This document shows positions 13,875 to 21,767 of a stretch of 30,045 nt of DNA, in pieces. Each line of letters starts with the position of its first letter. The stretch's first letter is position 1. The notes under the pieces are model-generated. The model was not told the DNA's origin. It worked only from the letters and a program-made list of their open reading frames with translations, and did no database searches. The position numbers were made by a program, and so were the translations under genes. The stretch comes from an uncultured Peptococcaceae bacterium (lineage in GTDB: Bacteria > Bacillota > Peptococcia > Peptococcales > Peptococcaceae). The stretch is taken from NCBI GenBank assembly GCA_902492275.1, contig CABUKW010000017.1, forward strand, positions 1 to 30,045, given 5' to 3'.

Positions 13875-13980
13875 GGAAATTTTTTCTAGAGCAAGGCGGC
13901 TTTGAAAACGGCGACGCGAGGCTATACAGGAAGGTATGCGAGCTAGCCGTTTTCAAAACAACGCAGCTATAGGAAAAATT
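13875..13980. repeat. Long imperfect palindrome, MITE or interspersed-repeat candidate
   Basis: TTTGAAAACGGC (13901-13912) pairs perfectly with GCCGTTTTCAAA (13946-13957). The pairing continues imperfectly outward to the AAATTTTTTCTAG side on the left and the TATAGGAAAAATT side on the right, about 105 bases in all. The inner part has GCGAGGCTATAC and GGTATGCGAGC, also partly self-complementary. It sits just past the glnN stop and could act as its terminator. The rest of the gene-free stretch 13570-13992 holds the tandem elements and the amt leader. Confidence 0.55.
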
Positions 13981-13992
13981 AACGTGCCTTTA

Positions 13993-16098
13993 TTAAATTT
14001 TGAAGAGTAAATCCCCATACGTCGGGAACGGCCAATACTCTTCGCCCACTAAGGTTTCCAGCTCATCGGCTACAGCCCGCAATTCCTGCATACCAGGGAA
14101 GATATAATTCTTATAATACTGCGCTCTGTCTTCGATATTTTCTTCGTGATCCTTGGTGTTCAAGACAGCGGCGTTCAGCGCTTCTGTTTTCTTATACAGG
14201 GATCCGGATAACGCCGCTACCTTCTGGATGATGCTTTCCTGCATGGAGCAATCGGCGTCGGCCACAACTGCTTTCACCGCCGTAGCGGTAGCGCTCATAT
14301 CCTTCAAATAGGAGGATACCGCGGGAATGATTTCTTTTTTGGACATTTCCAGCATGGTCAGCGCTTCGATGTGCAACACCTTGCAGTAGTTATCCAGCAG
14401 AATTTCGCAGCGGGAATGTAATTCTTCGGCTGTGTAAATACCGTGCTTGGTAAACAGGGTAATATTTTTTTCGTCTACCAGATAGGGAATGGCGTCGGCA
14501 GTATTTTTCAGATTGAGCAAGCCTCTGCTTTCGGCTTCCCGTACCCATTCATCCGAATAGTTGTTGCCGTTGAAAATAATCCGTTTGTGCTTGATGGCAA
14601 TGTCCCGAATGATTTCTTTGGCTTTAGCGGTTACATCCTCTGCACCCTCCAGCTGGTCGGCAATATAGCCGATGGCGTCGGCTGCGATGGTGTTCAGCAC
14701 TGTATTGGTACCGGAAATGGAAGAAGCGGAGCCCAGCATACGGAACTCAAATTTATTGCCGGTAAAAGCAAAGGGAGAGGTCCGGTTGCGGTCGGTCGTA
14801 TCTTTCTGGAAGCTGGGCAGCACAGCCACGCCGGTTTCCATCTTCTGCGTAGTAACAGGCACATATTCCATGCCCTTTTCATAGGATTCCAGAATATCGC
14901 TCAGTTCATCGCCTAAGAACATGGAGATAATGGCCGGCGGCGCTTCATTGGCGCCCAAACGGTGGTCGTTGCCGGCAGTTGCAACCGATACCCGCAGCAA
15001 ATCCTGATACTCGTCAACCGCTTTGATAATGGCTACCAAAAACAGCAGGAACTGAATGTTCTCTTCCGGTTTTTTGCCGGGGCTCAACAAATTTTCGCCG
15101 GTATTGGTGGACATGGACCAGTTGTTGTGCTTACCGGATCCGTTGACGCCGGCGAACGGTTTTTCATGCAGCAGGCAGGACAAATCGTGACGACGAGCTA
15201 CATCTTTTAAAGCTTCCATGGTCAGCTGATTGTGGTCGGTAGCAACGTTGGTGGTGCTGAAAATCGGCGCCAACTCATGCTGCGCAGGCGCAACCTCATT
15301 ATGTTCTGTCTTGGCCAATACGCCCAGTTTCCACAATTCTTCGTTCAAATCTTCCATAAAGGCGGTAATTCTCGGTTTGATCGCGCCAAAGTAATGGTCT
15401 TCCAGCTCCTGCCCTTTTGGCGGTTTGGCGCCAAACAGGGTGCGGCCGGTAAACAGAATGTCCTTTCTCTTATAGGACAGGGCGCGGTCTACCAGGAAGT
15501 ATTCCTGTTCTGGACCAACGGTAGTGGTAACGCGGGTTACATCGGTCTTGCCCAAAATATGCAGCAGCCGGACGGCTTCCTTGCTCAGAAATTCCATGGA
15601 ACGCAAGAGCGGCGTTTTTTTGTCCAGCACTTCGCCGCTATAGGAGCAGAACACCGTCGGGATGTACAAGGTATGGTCTTTTACAAAGGCGTAAGAGGTC
15701 GGATCCCAAGAGGTATAACCGCGGGCTTCAAAGGTTGCCCGCAGGCCGCCCGACGGGAAGCTGGAGGCATCCGGTTCCCCTTTGATTAATTCTTTACCGG
15801 AAAAATCCATCATCACTCTGCCGCCGGCAGCCGGTGTGATAAAGCTGTCGTGCTTTTCCGCCGTAATGCCGGTCATCGGCTGGAACCAGTGGGTAAAGTG
15901 GGTAGCGCCCTTTTCCATGGCCCAATCCATCATGGCGTTGGCCACCACATCGGCCACCGTTGGGTCTAACGCAACGCCCTGGTCGATAGTATCTTTTAAT
16001 TTCAGGTAAACATCTTTCGGCAGTTTGGCCTTCATAGCAGCGTCATTAAACACCATGCTGCCAAACATTTCTGGAACATCAATCATTTTGTTTCCCAT
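13993..16098 (-). CDS. glnN: Glutamine synthetase type III
   Basis: The product has 701 residues, the size of GSIII (about 700) and far longer than GSI (about 450-470). It makes glutamine from glutamate, ammonium and ATP in the cytoplasm. GSIII signatures include the N-terminal domain with FGSMVFND, the catalytic region with VGPEQEYFLVD and KTEHNEVAPAQHE, the ATP region NGSGKHNNWS, GNDHRLGANEAPPAI, and the active-site arginine region NRTSPFAFTGNKFEFR. The ATG at 16098 has GGAGG eight bases upstream; the longer frame is rejected. Expression runs from a near-consensus promoter at 16243-16271 through an ANTAR-like leader. It pairs with the amt-P-II gene downstream for ammonium capture. Confidence 0.97.
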   Translation of the reverse strand: MGNKMIDVPEMFGSMVFNDAAMKAKLPKDVYLKLKDTIDQGVALDPTVADVVANAMMDWAMEKGATHFTHWFQPMTGITAEKHDSFITPAAGGRVMMDFSGKELIKGEPDASSFPSGGLRATFEARGYTSWDPTSYAFVKDHTLYIPTVFCSYSGEVLDKKTPLLRSMEFLSKEAVRLLHILGKTDVTRVTTTVGPEQEYFLVDRALSYKRKDILFTGRTLFGAKPPKGQELEDHYFGAIKPRITAFMEDLNEELWKLGVLAKTEHNEVAPAQHELAPIFSTTNVATDHNQLTMEALKDVARRHDLSCLLHEKPFAGVNGSGKHNNWSMSTNTGENLLSPGKKPEENIQFLLFLVAIIKAVDEYQDLLRVSVATAGNDHRLGANEAPPAIISMFLGDELSDILESYEKGMEYVPVTTQKMETGVAVLPSFQKDTTDRNRTSPFAFTGNKFEFRMLGSASSISGTNTVLNTIAADAIGYIADQLEGAEDVTAKAKEIIRDIAIKHKRIIFNGNNYSDEWVREAESRGLLNLKNTADAIPYLVDEKNITLFTKHGIYTAEELHSRCEILLDNYCKVLHIEALTMLEMSKKEIIPAVSSYLKDMSATATAVKAVVADADCSMQESIIQKVAALSGSLYKKTEALNAAVLNTKDHEENIEDRAQYYKNYIFPGMQELRAVADELETLVGEEYWPFPTYGDLLFKI

Positions 16099-16180
16099 TG
16101 TTTCAACCTCCATGTAGTTTCAATCATTCAGCCTTTTTCTTTTCGAAGCAGGATTTTACAGTATTATAACAGTTGAAAGA

Positions 16181-16223
16181 AAAGAAAAAAGGCACTGCAA
16201 GTGTTCCCACTCACAGCGCCTTT
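16181..16223 (-). terminator. Leader terminator of glnN
   Basis: AAAGGCACTG (16188-16197) pairs with CAGCGCCTTT (16214-16223), ten bp with one wobble, with a smaller AGTG/CACT helix inside. The minus-strand tail is TTTTTTCTTTTC. It lies between the promoter and the glnN start, so it is an attenuator. Its foot shares bases with the hairpin at 16213-16228. Confidence 0.85.
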
Positions 16224-16228
16224 GCTGT
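16213..16228 (-). promoter_or_regulatory. ANTAR-type antiterminator hairpin in the glnN leader
   Basis: On the minus strand ACAGC-AAAGGC-GCTGT is a five-bp stem with the six-base loop AAAGGC (A1, G4), identical in loop to the one before amt but with a different stem. The loop and 3' arm are needed for the terminator at 16188-16223, so the two folds exclude each other. The predicted transcript start is only about eight bases upstream, which leaves little room for the first hairpin of a classical dual target. Confidence 0.7.
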
Positions 16229-16242
16229 TTTCTATGTTTTAT

Positions 16243-16271
16243 AGTATAGTAGCTGTTTTGCACTTTGTCAA
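16243..16271 (-). promoter_or_regulatory. Promoter of glnN
   Basis: On the minus strand a perfect TTGACA (16266-16271) and TATACT (16243-16248) are separated by exactly 17 bases. Transcription should start near 16236. A strong constitutive promoter followed by a leader terminator fits control by antitermination rather than at initiation. Confidence 0.85.
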
Positions 16272-16333
16272 GTATTTTTCTGCCTGTAATATTGTATTCA
16301 TGGTTTCTGTATGCAATAACGGCGCCGCCATGT

Positions 16334-16645
16334 TCAGCAAGCGCCTTCATTATAAAATACAAAGGCCTTAAAGCCAATGCAGGCGGCAAAATAAAAGGGC
16401 CGCAGCTTCAAATATTCCACCTGAGCCAGCGGCAGGCGCACCTCCCTATCCTGCTCCTGCTCCGTCAGCAGCAGCGTTTCTTCCTCCACGGTATAGCGGA
16501 TATTATAGAGCCAGCGACTCTCCGGCTCTCCGCATAGCTTATAGCGGCCGTTAATATAGCGAATGGGCTTTTCTTCTCCTTCTATGCGCTGCTTTGCGCC
16601 CTGCACCATCGCCCTGCCGTCGGGAAAATATTCCTCCCACTCCAT
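16334..16645 (-). CDS. Hypothetical protein, 103 residues
   Basis: I do not recognise this protein. It begins MEWEEYFPDG and is rich in charged and aromatic residues (RYINGRYKLCG, ESRWLYNIRYTVEEET). The middle looks like alternating beta strands, LLLTEQEQDREVRLPLAQVEYL. A short hydrophobic aromatic end (PFYFAACIGFKAFVFY) could be a buried strand or weak membrane contact. The ATG at 16645 has AGGAGG nine bases upstream and a good promoter behind it (16682-16711), which is the main reason to believe in the gene. It stands alone between the LtaS-like gene and glnN. Confidence 0.65.
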   Translation of the reverse strand: MEWEEYFPDGRAMVQGAKQRIEGEEKPIRYINGRYKLCGEPESRWLYNIRYTVEEETLLLTEQEQDREVRLPLAQVEYLKLRPFYFAACIGFKAFVFYNEGAC

Positions 16646-16681
16646 CGCAGCATTCCTCCTCTCTGCCAGGCTCTTATTTTT

Positions 16682-16711
16682 ATTATAGCACAACAAGCCG
16701 CAAAATGACAA
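16682..16711 (-). promoter_or_regulatory. Promoter of the 103-residue hypothetical gene
   Basis: On the minus strand TTGTCA (16706-16711) and a perfect TATAAT (16682-16687) are 18 bases apart, about 35 bases upstream of the start at 16645. The -35 box touches the T-tract of the LtaS-like gene's terminator. Confidence 0.65.
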
Positions 16712-16741
16712 AAAAGATACTGCAGCGCTTGCCGCAGCATC
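16710..16741 (-). terminator. Terminator of the first LtaS-like gene
   Basis: An 11-bp stem with two wobbles (16716-16726 with 16731-16741) and a four-base loop is followed on the minus strand by TTTTTTGTC. It lies 55 bases past the stop at 16795. Confidence 0.8.
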
Positions 16742-16794
16742 CTCGCTATGTTGTAAGGGGCCTGCCGATTGCAGAAGCAGGCTCCCGCTCGCTG

Positions 16795-18798
16795 TCATTC
16801 GCTGTCATAGCTGACGGTGTAAAGCTCATTTAATCTGCTGTGTCCACCGAACAGATAGTTATACTGAACGATTTTGTATTCTTCCAATAAGGGGGTAAAA
16901 TCTGTCTTCTCCGAAAATTCATAATGCTGTCCGCTGCAGTCTACATACCCTTGTCCTGTGATGATCGGTATATCCTTTTGCAGCTGCGCTAAGTATTGAT
17001 GATATATCGGCAGCTCCAGGCCTGCGGTTTCTAACAACAGGGTTGATAAATAATTGGCGCTGAGCTGCACCTGCTCCTGCTCGGCAATATCATAATTGGC
17101 CCAGATGAAAAACGGCACCTGATAGCGTTTTTGTAATTCCTCCTGGCTTAAGGCCTCCACCGGCTTTCCCAAAAGTTCTTCTACAAATGCAACCTCTACC
17201 GCCGGCTGGTGATCGCCAAAAAATAAAATAAGGGTAGGCTCCTCTACCTGTGAAAAATAGCCGATGAGCTTTTCCAGGGCTTGGTCAGATGTATACATCA
17301 CAGAAAGATACTCATTCATTTCTGAATACTCATTCTGCATGCCTTTTACGGTGACCCATTTGGGAATGTCTACCGTATCTAACTGATAGCTGCCATGATT
17401 TTGAATGGTGACGTTAAACAAAAACAGCTTCTCATCGCCTTTTTCTTCAAACAGCCTGATGACTTCCTCATAATCGCTTTCGTCGGTCACAAACAGGCTG
17501 CGCATATAACGGGGAGCTGCCATATCGTTCTCGGTCAAAAAAGCCTCGAAGCCCAGATAAGGGTACACGACATTGCGCCGCCAGCTTGTCGGTTTGCCCG
17601 GATGGAAAGCAACGGCTCGATAGCCCTGGGCCTTTAAAATAGTCGCCAAGCTGGGCAGATTGTCTGTGATGTATTGTTGATAAACGCTGACACCCGGCGG
17701 CAAAAAGGCCATCGTCAAACCAGTCAAAAATTCAAATTCTGTGTTGCAGGTGCCGCCGCCCAATACGCTGACCGACAGCTTGCCGCGGATGGTGTTTTCT
17801 CGTAAGGATTGATAAAAGGACATATAGGGTACACTGGTTTCAAAATCGCCCAGCACGCTCATATCAGCGTAGGATTCATTCATAATGACGATAATATTGG
17901 GCTTTTCCACTGAGCCTGCTTCCGTCGGCGCTGACGCGGCATACTGCTCCGCTTTTGCATACAGCAGCTCCTCCGCGTGCGTCACCGTGTAATGGGTCGG
18001 CTTTTCCGGCTGCAGAAATTTCCCGTTCATAGCCAAAGCCAGCACTGTGCCATTGGTTTTGTAATTAACCAAGGGATTCCAAAAGTTCATGGACAGCTCC
18101 TGTTCTTCCCAAAATCGATCGCTGTAAAAGCCGTGAACAGAAACCACCAGCATGACCAACAGCACCACGTTCCCGACTGCTGTATACCAGTATCTGCGCC
18201 GCCAATGAAGCTCTGCCACCAATGCAAGACACAGTGCGAAGAATACCATACTGCCTGCCAGCAATAATTCATAATCCAACGCCAACGTATAATTCCCCAT
18301 CACGTTGGCTGCTGTGCGGATTGACAGCACATCGGCCAGCTGTACCGGAATATTGCGAAACAGCAGTACAAAATGGTTGACCGCCCCGATTAGAAAGCAA
18401 AAACCGGAGCTTAAGAGTATACTGAACCGGTAATGACTGGTTATACAAAAGGGAACCGTATAAAGCACCAAACACCAAAAATAATTTAGTAAGAAAATAT
18501 GAGGCTCCAGCGCTAAGGCAGAATTTCCTGATAAAAATTCTACCATCAACACCATCCAGGCAGGCAAAAGCACAAATGCAGCGCCAATCCATAATCCATT
18601 CAACCATCCAGGCAATTTGAGCCGCACCGACTGCAGATAACAGCCTGTTACCAAGAGAAATAAAATGAACGATAACCGATTGCCATCTAAAATATTATCC
18701 TGTACAAAAAGCTCTAAATGGGTAAAACATAGCAGTAACAGGCCAACCAAAAGCGCTAATGTCACTTGCAGCCGCCGTTTCGATACAGACAATTCCAA
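16795..18798 (-). CDS. LtaS-like phosphoglycerol transferase / sulfatase-superfamily membrane protein (copy 1)
   Basis: The product has 667 residues. Five or more hydrophobic segments fill residues 1-225, then a linker, then an extracytoplasmic sulfatase-type domain from about 298. The catalytic set of the lipoteichoic acid synthase family is present: Glu308 (IMNESY), nucleophile Thr350 (GGGTCN), His399 (AFHPGK), His468 (IQNHG), and Asp529-His530 (FFGDHQP). Such enzymes transfer phosphoglycerol from phosphatidylglycerol to a surface acceptor. If the host is a Negativicute, the acceptor is more likely a periplasmic glycan or LPS than lipoteichoic acid. A TTG start at 18798 has AGGAGG seven bases upstream, and its N-terminus then aligns with the paralogue at 21768-23837. 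Between them sits a divergent glycosyltransferase pair. Confidence 0.9.
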   Translation of the reverse strand: MELSVSKRRLQVTLALLVGLLLLCFTHLELFVQDNILDGNRLSFILFLLVTGCYLQSVRLKLPGWLNGLWIGAAFVLLPAWMVLMVEFLSGNSALALEPHIFLLNYFWCLVLYTVPFCITSHYRFSILLSSGFCFLIGAVNHFVLLFRNIPVQLADVLSIRTAANVMGNYTLALDYELLLAGSMVFFALCLALVAELHWRRRYWYTAVGNVVLLVMLVVSVHGFYSDRFWEEQELSMNFWNPLVNYKTNGTVLALAMNGKFLQPEKPTHYTVTHAEELLYAKAEQYAASAPTEAGSVEKPNIIVIMNESYADMSVLGDFETSVPYMSFYQSLRENTIRGKLSVSVLGGGTCNTEFEFLTGLTMAFLPPGVSVYQQYITDNLPSLATILKAQGYRAVAFHPGKPTSWRRNVVYPYLGFEAFLTENDMAAPRYMRSLFVTDESDYEEVIRLFEEKGDEKLFLFNVTIQNHGSYQLDTVDIPKWVTVKGMQNEYSEMNEYLSVMYTSDQALEKLIGYFSQVEEPTLILFFGDHQPAVEVAFVEELLGKPVEALSQEELQKRYQVPFFIWANYDIAEQEQVQLSANYLSTLLLETAGLELPIYHQYLAQLQKDIPIITGQGYVDCSGQHYEFSEKTDFTPLLEEYKIVQYNYLFGGHSRLNELYTVSYDSE

Positions 18799-18898
18799 AA
18801 AAATACCTCCTATTTGCACGCCATAAAGATACAATGGCCTTTACGCAGCGCTGTTGCGCACATCAACCAATCAACGCCGCATATCTGCAATTCAAAAC

Positions 18899-18928
18899 TT
18901 GACAAGTATGGAACTTGCAGCCTATAAT
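18899..18928 (+). promoter_or_regulatory. Consensus promoter far upstream of the glycosyltransferase operon
   Basis: TTGACA (18899-18904) and TATAAT (18923-18928), both perfect, are 18 bases apart. Transcription would start near 18935, about 220 bases before the gtrB-like start, and would meet the terminator at 19043-19082. It therefore drives either a short RNA of about 145 bases or an attenuated leader. Confidence 0.75.
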
Positions 18929-18934
18929 AGACAT

Positions 18935-19082
18935 GACAAAAATGTAAAAATAATTAGCATTTTATCAAAAATAATCTTTTATGATACAAATTCTGTCGCG
19001 TATATTATACTTTTTTAAACTAAATAATGGTTGACACATTTAACAGATATCTGGCTTTTAAACGCTAGATATCTGTTTTTTT
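18935..19082 (+). ncRNA. Possible small RNA or attenuator leader upstream of the glycosyltransferase pair
   Basis: The stretch between a perfect promoter and a strong intrinsic terminator has no usable reading frame and is very AT-rich, with small palindromes such as GTATATTATAC. It matches no riboswitch class I know. It could be an independent small RNA or a leader that controls readthrough into the gtrB-like gene. The wider gene-free region 18799-19153 holds only this unit and a weak second promoter. Confidence 0.4.
19043..19082 (+). terminator. Strong intrinsic terminator upstream of the glycosyltransferase pair
   Basis: ACAGATATCTGGC (19043-19055) pairs with GCTAGATATCTGT (19064-19076) with one mismatch over 13 positions and is followed by eight T residues in total. 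It stands 70 bases before the gtrB-like start and after the promoter at 18899-18928. Confidence 0.85.
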
Positions 19083-19096
19083 GCGGTCAAGTTTTC

Positions 19097-19125
19097 TTGC
19101 ATTTTTGAACTTTAAAAAGTATAGC
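19097..19125 (+). promoter_or_regulatory. Possible second promoter of the glycosyltransferase pair
   Basis: TTGCAT (19097-19102) and TATAGC (19120-19125) are 17 bases apart, immediately downstream of the terminator and about 30 bases before the GTG start. Both boxes are imperfect. If real, the operon would not depend on readthrough. Confidence 0.35.
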
Positions 19126-19153
19126 TTTTTATCCGCAAAATAAGGAGACTGCT

Positions 19154-20107
19154 GTGAAAAAAGAAACGGTTTCTTTGATTATTCCCTGTTATAACGAACA
19201 GGCGACACTGCCGACCTTTTATCAAGAGCTGCAAAAGGTGCTGCAATCGTTGCCTTATGATTACCAATTGCTGTTTATCAACGACGGCTCCCACGATGAC
19301 ACATTGCCAATTTTAAAAGCGCTGGCGGAAAAAGATCGGCAGCTCTCCTATATCTCCTTTTCCCGCAATTTTGGCAAGGAAGCTGCCATGTACGCTGGCT
19401 TCCGCAGCGCTGTGGGAGATTATATTGCTGTGATGGACGCCGATTTGCAGGACCCACCACAGCTGTTGCCCACGATGCTGGAAATTTTACAAAGCGGTAA
19501 CTATGACAGTGTGGCCACCAGGCGCGTCTCCCGCAAAGGAGAACCGCCTATCCGCAGTTTTTGTGCCCGTTTATTTTATAAGCTAATCAATCGCATCTCT
19601 GATGCAGATATTGTAGACGGCGCTAGGGACTTTCGCCTGATGAAGCGGGAAATGGTAGAAGCAATCGTCCAAATGCAGGAAGCCAATCGTTTTTCTAAAG
19701 GGATTTTTGGCTGGATTGGATTTCGTACCTATTGGCTGTCCTACGAAAATGCCCATCGCATTGCCGGAGAAAGTAAATGGAGCTTTTGGAAATTATCCAA
19801 ATATGCCATTGACGGTATCATTAATTTTTCCCAAGCGCCTTTAAGCATTGCTTCCTGGTTTGGCTTGGCAATTACCGCCTTGGATTTTGCTGCTGTAATT
19901 TTTATTGCCCTGCGCCGTCTGCTTTTTGGCGACCCCGTTGACGGTTGGGCCTCCTTGGCCTGCATCATTACCTTTTTAGGCGGCGTACAGCTTTTCTGTA
20001 TGGGCATTATGGGCCAGTATATCGCCAAAACCTATGCAGAGACAAAAAAACGTCCCCATTACATCGTTGCCGATAGTAACCTGGAACACATAGAAAGGAT
20101 TGGCTGA
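19154..20107 (+). CDS. GtrB-type polyprenyl-phosphate glycosyltransferase (GT2 family)
   Basis: The product has 317 residues. The cytoplasmic GT2 domain (about 1-230) shows the strand-start motif VSLIIPCYNEQ, NDGSHDD, and the metal/nucleotide site MDADLQDPP, then GARDFRLM typical of the DPM1/GtrB group. Two C-terminal membrane segments follow (about 232-255 and 268-292). Members transfer glucose or a related sugar from a nucleotide sugar to undecaprenyl phosphate. A GTG start at 19154 has AAGGAG six bases upstream. It is followed after one base by the GtrII-like gene, so the two are coupled: this enzyme makes the lipid-linked sugar and the next attaches it outside the membrane. The usual flippase GtrA is not in the cluster. 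Confidence 0.9.
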   Translation: MKKETVSLIIPCYNEQATLPTFYQELQKVLQSLPYDYQLLFINDGSHDDTLPILKALAEKDRQLSYISFSRNFGKEAAMYAGFRSAVGDYIAVMDADLQDPPQLLPTMLEILQSGNYDSVATRRVSRKGEPPIRSFCARLFYKLINRISDADIVDGARDFRLMKREMVEAIVQMQEANRFSKGIFGWIGFRTYWLSYENAHRIAGESKWSFWKLSKYAIDGIINFSQAPLSIASWFGLAITALDFAAVIFIALRRLLFGDPVDGWASLACIITFLGGVQLFCMGIMGQYIAKTYAETKKRPHYIVADSNLEHIERIG

Positions 20108-20108
20108 C

Positions 20109-21683
20109 ATGCTGAAACATCTCCAAGCTGCGTTGCTTGCAGAAAAAAACCGTGCCCAATTTATATTTTTCTGTACGCTTCTGTTAGGCCTAGCCGCCCA
20201 CGGGTATTGTTATTTTAATTTGCTTTACTCCCACGATGCCCTCCATCTTGTACAGGATAGCAACGGCGCTGCCGCCCAAATTGGCTTGGGACGGTTTTTG
20301 AATCCGCTTTATCTGCAGCTGCGGGGCGTCATCTGCTCTGCCAGTCTGATCGGCATATTATCGCTCTGTTATCTCACTGTAACAGCTTGGTTGATTGTCA
20401 TGCTGCTGGATATCAAACAAAATCTGTTGATTTTCTGTGCCTGTGGTATTCTGACTACCAACACAGCCATTACGTTTTTAAACGCTTCCTACATCGGCGC
20501 CGCTGATATTTATATGCTGGCTCTGCTATTGAGTGCTGCAGCCGCCTATGCTGCAGCCCGCTACCGCTATGGGTTCCTGTGCAGTCCCATCTTCTTGTGC
20601 CTGTCTTTGGGATTGTACCAAAGCTATCTGCAAGTGACTGTTTTTCTCTACATGCTGGCCATAGCCAGGCTGCTTTTAGAAAATAAACCTGTCAAAGCAA
20701 TACTTTGCACAGCAGCAAAAATGCTTTTCGCTCTTTTATCCGGTCTGTTGCTTTACAAGGCAGCCTTTCAATACGCTCTGACCTTCACGGGCATCCCTGT
20801 CATGGACAGCTATAACGGTCTTGCCCATGTAGGTCAATTTGAGAGCATCGCTGCTTTATGGCAGCTAGCCAAACAAACCTGGCTTTATCCATTCCAGTAT
20901 TATTTCACACCGCAAAGCGGCAGCCCACATGTCGTGATAATCTGCAATATGCTCTTGGCAGGAGTGTTGCTTCTCTCTTTGGCCCGCATCGTCGTCTGCC
21001 GTTCCCTGCCGCCTGGCAAGCTGCTGCTATTAGGTTGTCTGATTTTGCTGATGCCTTTCGGTATCAATGTGGTATACTTCATTGCCAACGGCATGGAACA
21101 TGCTTTGATGATTTATTCCTTTTTTCTTGTATATCTGTTTTTCCTTTACACATTAGCTGTCAATACTGCCATTTCGCAACAAAAGCAGAGCCGAGAACAG
21201 ACAGAAGCATTACAATTTTTACCTGCCATTCCTCAGATACTGGCTGTAATATGTCTTATCTGTATCATTTTGCATAATGTCAGCTTTTCCAATCAGCTCT
21301 ATTTGAAAAAAGATTTGGAGTTTCAAAGCACATTATCGATTATGACTCGTATTGTAGACCGTATGGAACAAACCGACGGCTATGTTCCTGGACAAACACC
21401 GGTGGTGCTGGCCGGTTCTTTGTACAACTCTCCGCTCTCTCAGGCAAGACCAGGCTTTGAGAAAATCACTGGCATTGGCTGTTCCCAAAACTTTTCTACA
21501 ACCTATTACTTAACCTATCAGTGGTACTTTGAACAAATACTTGCCTATCCGATTCAGTTCCTGACACCAGACGAGGCGGAAATTTTCTTGCAGAGCCATA
21601 CGGTGCAGGATATTCCTGTATTCCCGCAACAAGGCTGCTGCGTTCTGCTTGACAATGTATTGGTTATTAAATTGTCAGCCTAA
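20109..21683 (+). CDS. GtrII-like membrane glucosyltransferase
   Basis: The product has 524 residues with about ten to twelve hydrophobic segments and a soluble C-terminal part from about residue 405 (MTRIVDRMEQTDGY, then QTPVVLAGSLYNSPL). The early loop LLYSHDALHL has the acidic residue typical of GT-C-type enzymes, and GLGRFLNPLY resembles the GtrII family (glucosyl transferase acting on O-antigen). It would move a sugar from the lipid carrier to a surface polymer on the outer face of the membrane. The ATG at 20109 lies one base after the stop of the gtrB-like gene, with AGGA upstream. The acceptor is unknown. The flanking LtaS-like genes suggest a phosphoglycerol-containing surface glycan, which is inference. 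Confidence 0.8.
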   Translation: MLKHLQAALLAEKNRAQFIFFCTLLLGLAAHGYCYFNLLYSHDALHLVQDSNGAAAQIGLGRFLNPLYLQLRGVICSASLIGILSLCYLTVTAWLIVMLLDIKQNLLIFCACGILTTNTAITFLNASYIGAADIYMLALLLSAAAAYAAARYRYGFLCSPIFLCLSLGLYQSYLQVTVFLYMLAIARLLLENKPVKAILCTAAKMLFALLSGLLLYKAAFQYALTFTGIPVMDSYNGLAHVGQFESIAALWQLAKQTWLYPFQYYFTPQSGSPHVVIICNMLLAGVLLLSLARIVVCRSLPPGKLLLLGCLILLMPFGINVVYFIANGMEHALMIYSFFLVYLFFLYTLAVNTAISQQKQSREQTEALQFLPAIPQILAVICLICIILHNVSFSNQLYLKKDLEFQSTLSIMTRIVDRMEQTDGYVPGQTPVVLAGSLYNSPLSQARPGFEKITGIGCSQNFSTTYYLTYQWYFEQILAYPIQFLTPDEAEIFLQSHTVQDIPVFPQQGCCVLLDNVLVIKLSA

Positions 21684-21689
21684 AAATCA

Positions 21690-21763
21690 AGCGGGACAGG
21701 CGCCAGTGCAGTGCTTCGACGTCATAAGCCGTAACACTGTTTTGGTGCCAGTCCCGCTTTTTT
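21690..21763. terminator. Bidirectional terminator between the GtrII-like and second LtaS-like genes
   Basis: GCGGGAC with GTCCCGC, GGCGCCA with TGGTGCC, and AGTG with CACT form a long interrupted stem around a loop near 21720. The plus-strand tail is TTTTTT. The minus-strand tail is TTGATTTTT. It serves both convergent genes. Confidence 0.8.
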
Positions 21764-21767
21764 GCTG

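Noticed and set aside
16156..16389. 77-codon minus-strand frame
   Set aside because: It covers the glnN promoter and leader and overlaps the 103-residue gene; it has no ribosome binding site and no recognisable domain.
16758..16783. GCCTGC/GCAGGC hairpin as the terminator of the first LtaS-like gene
   Set aside because: It has no U-tract; the hairpin at 16716-16741 with six T residues is a much better terminator.
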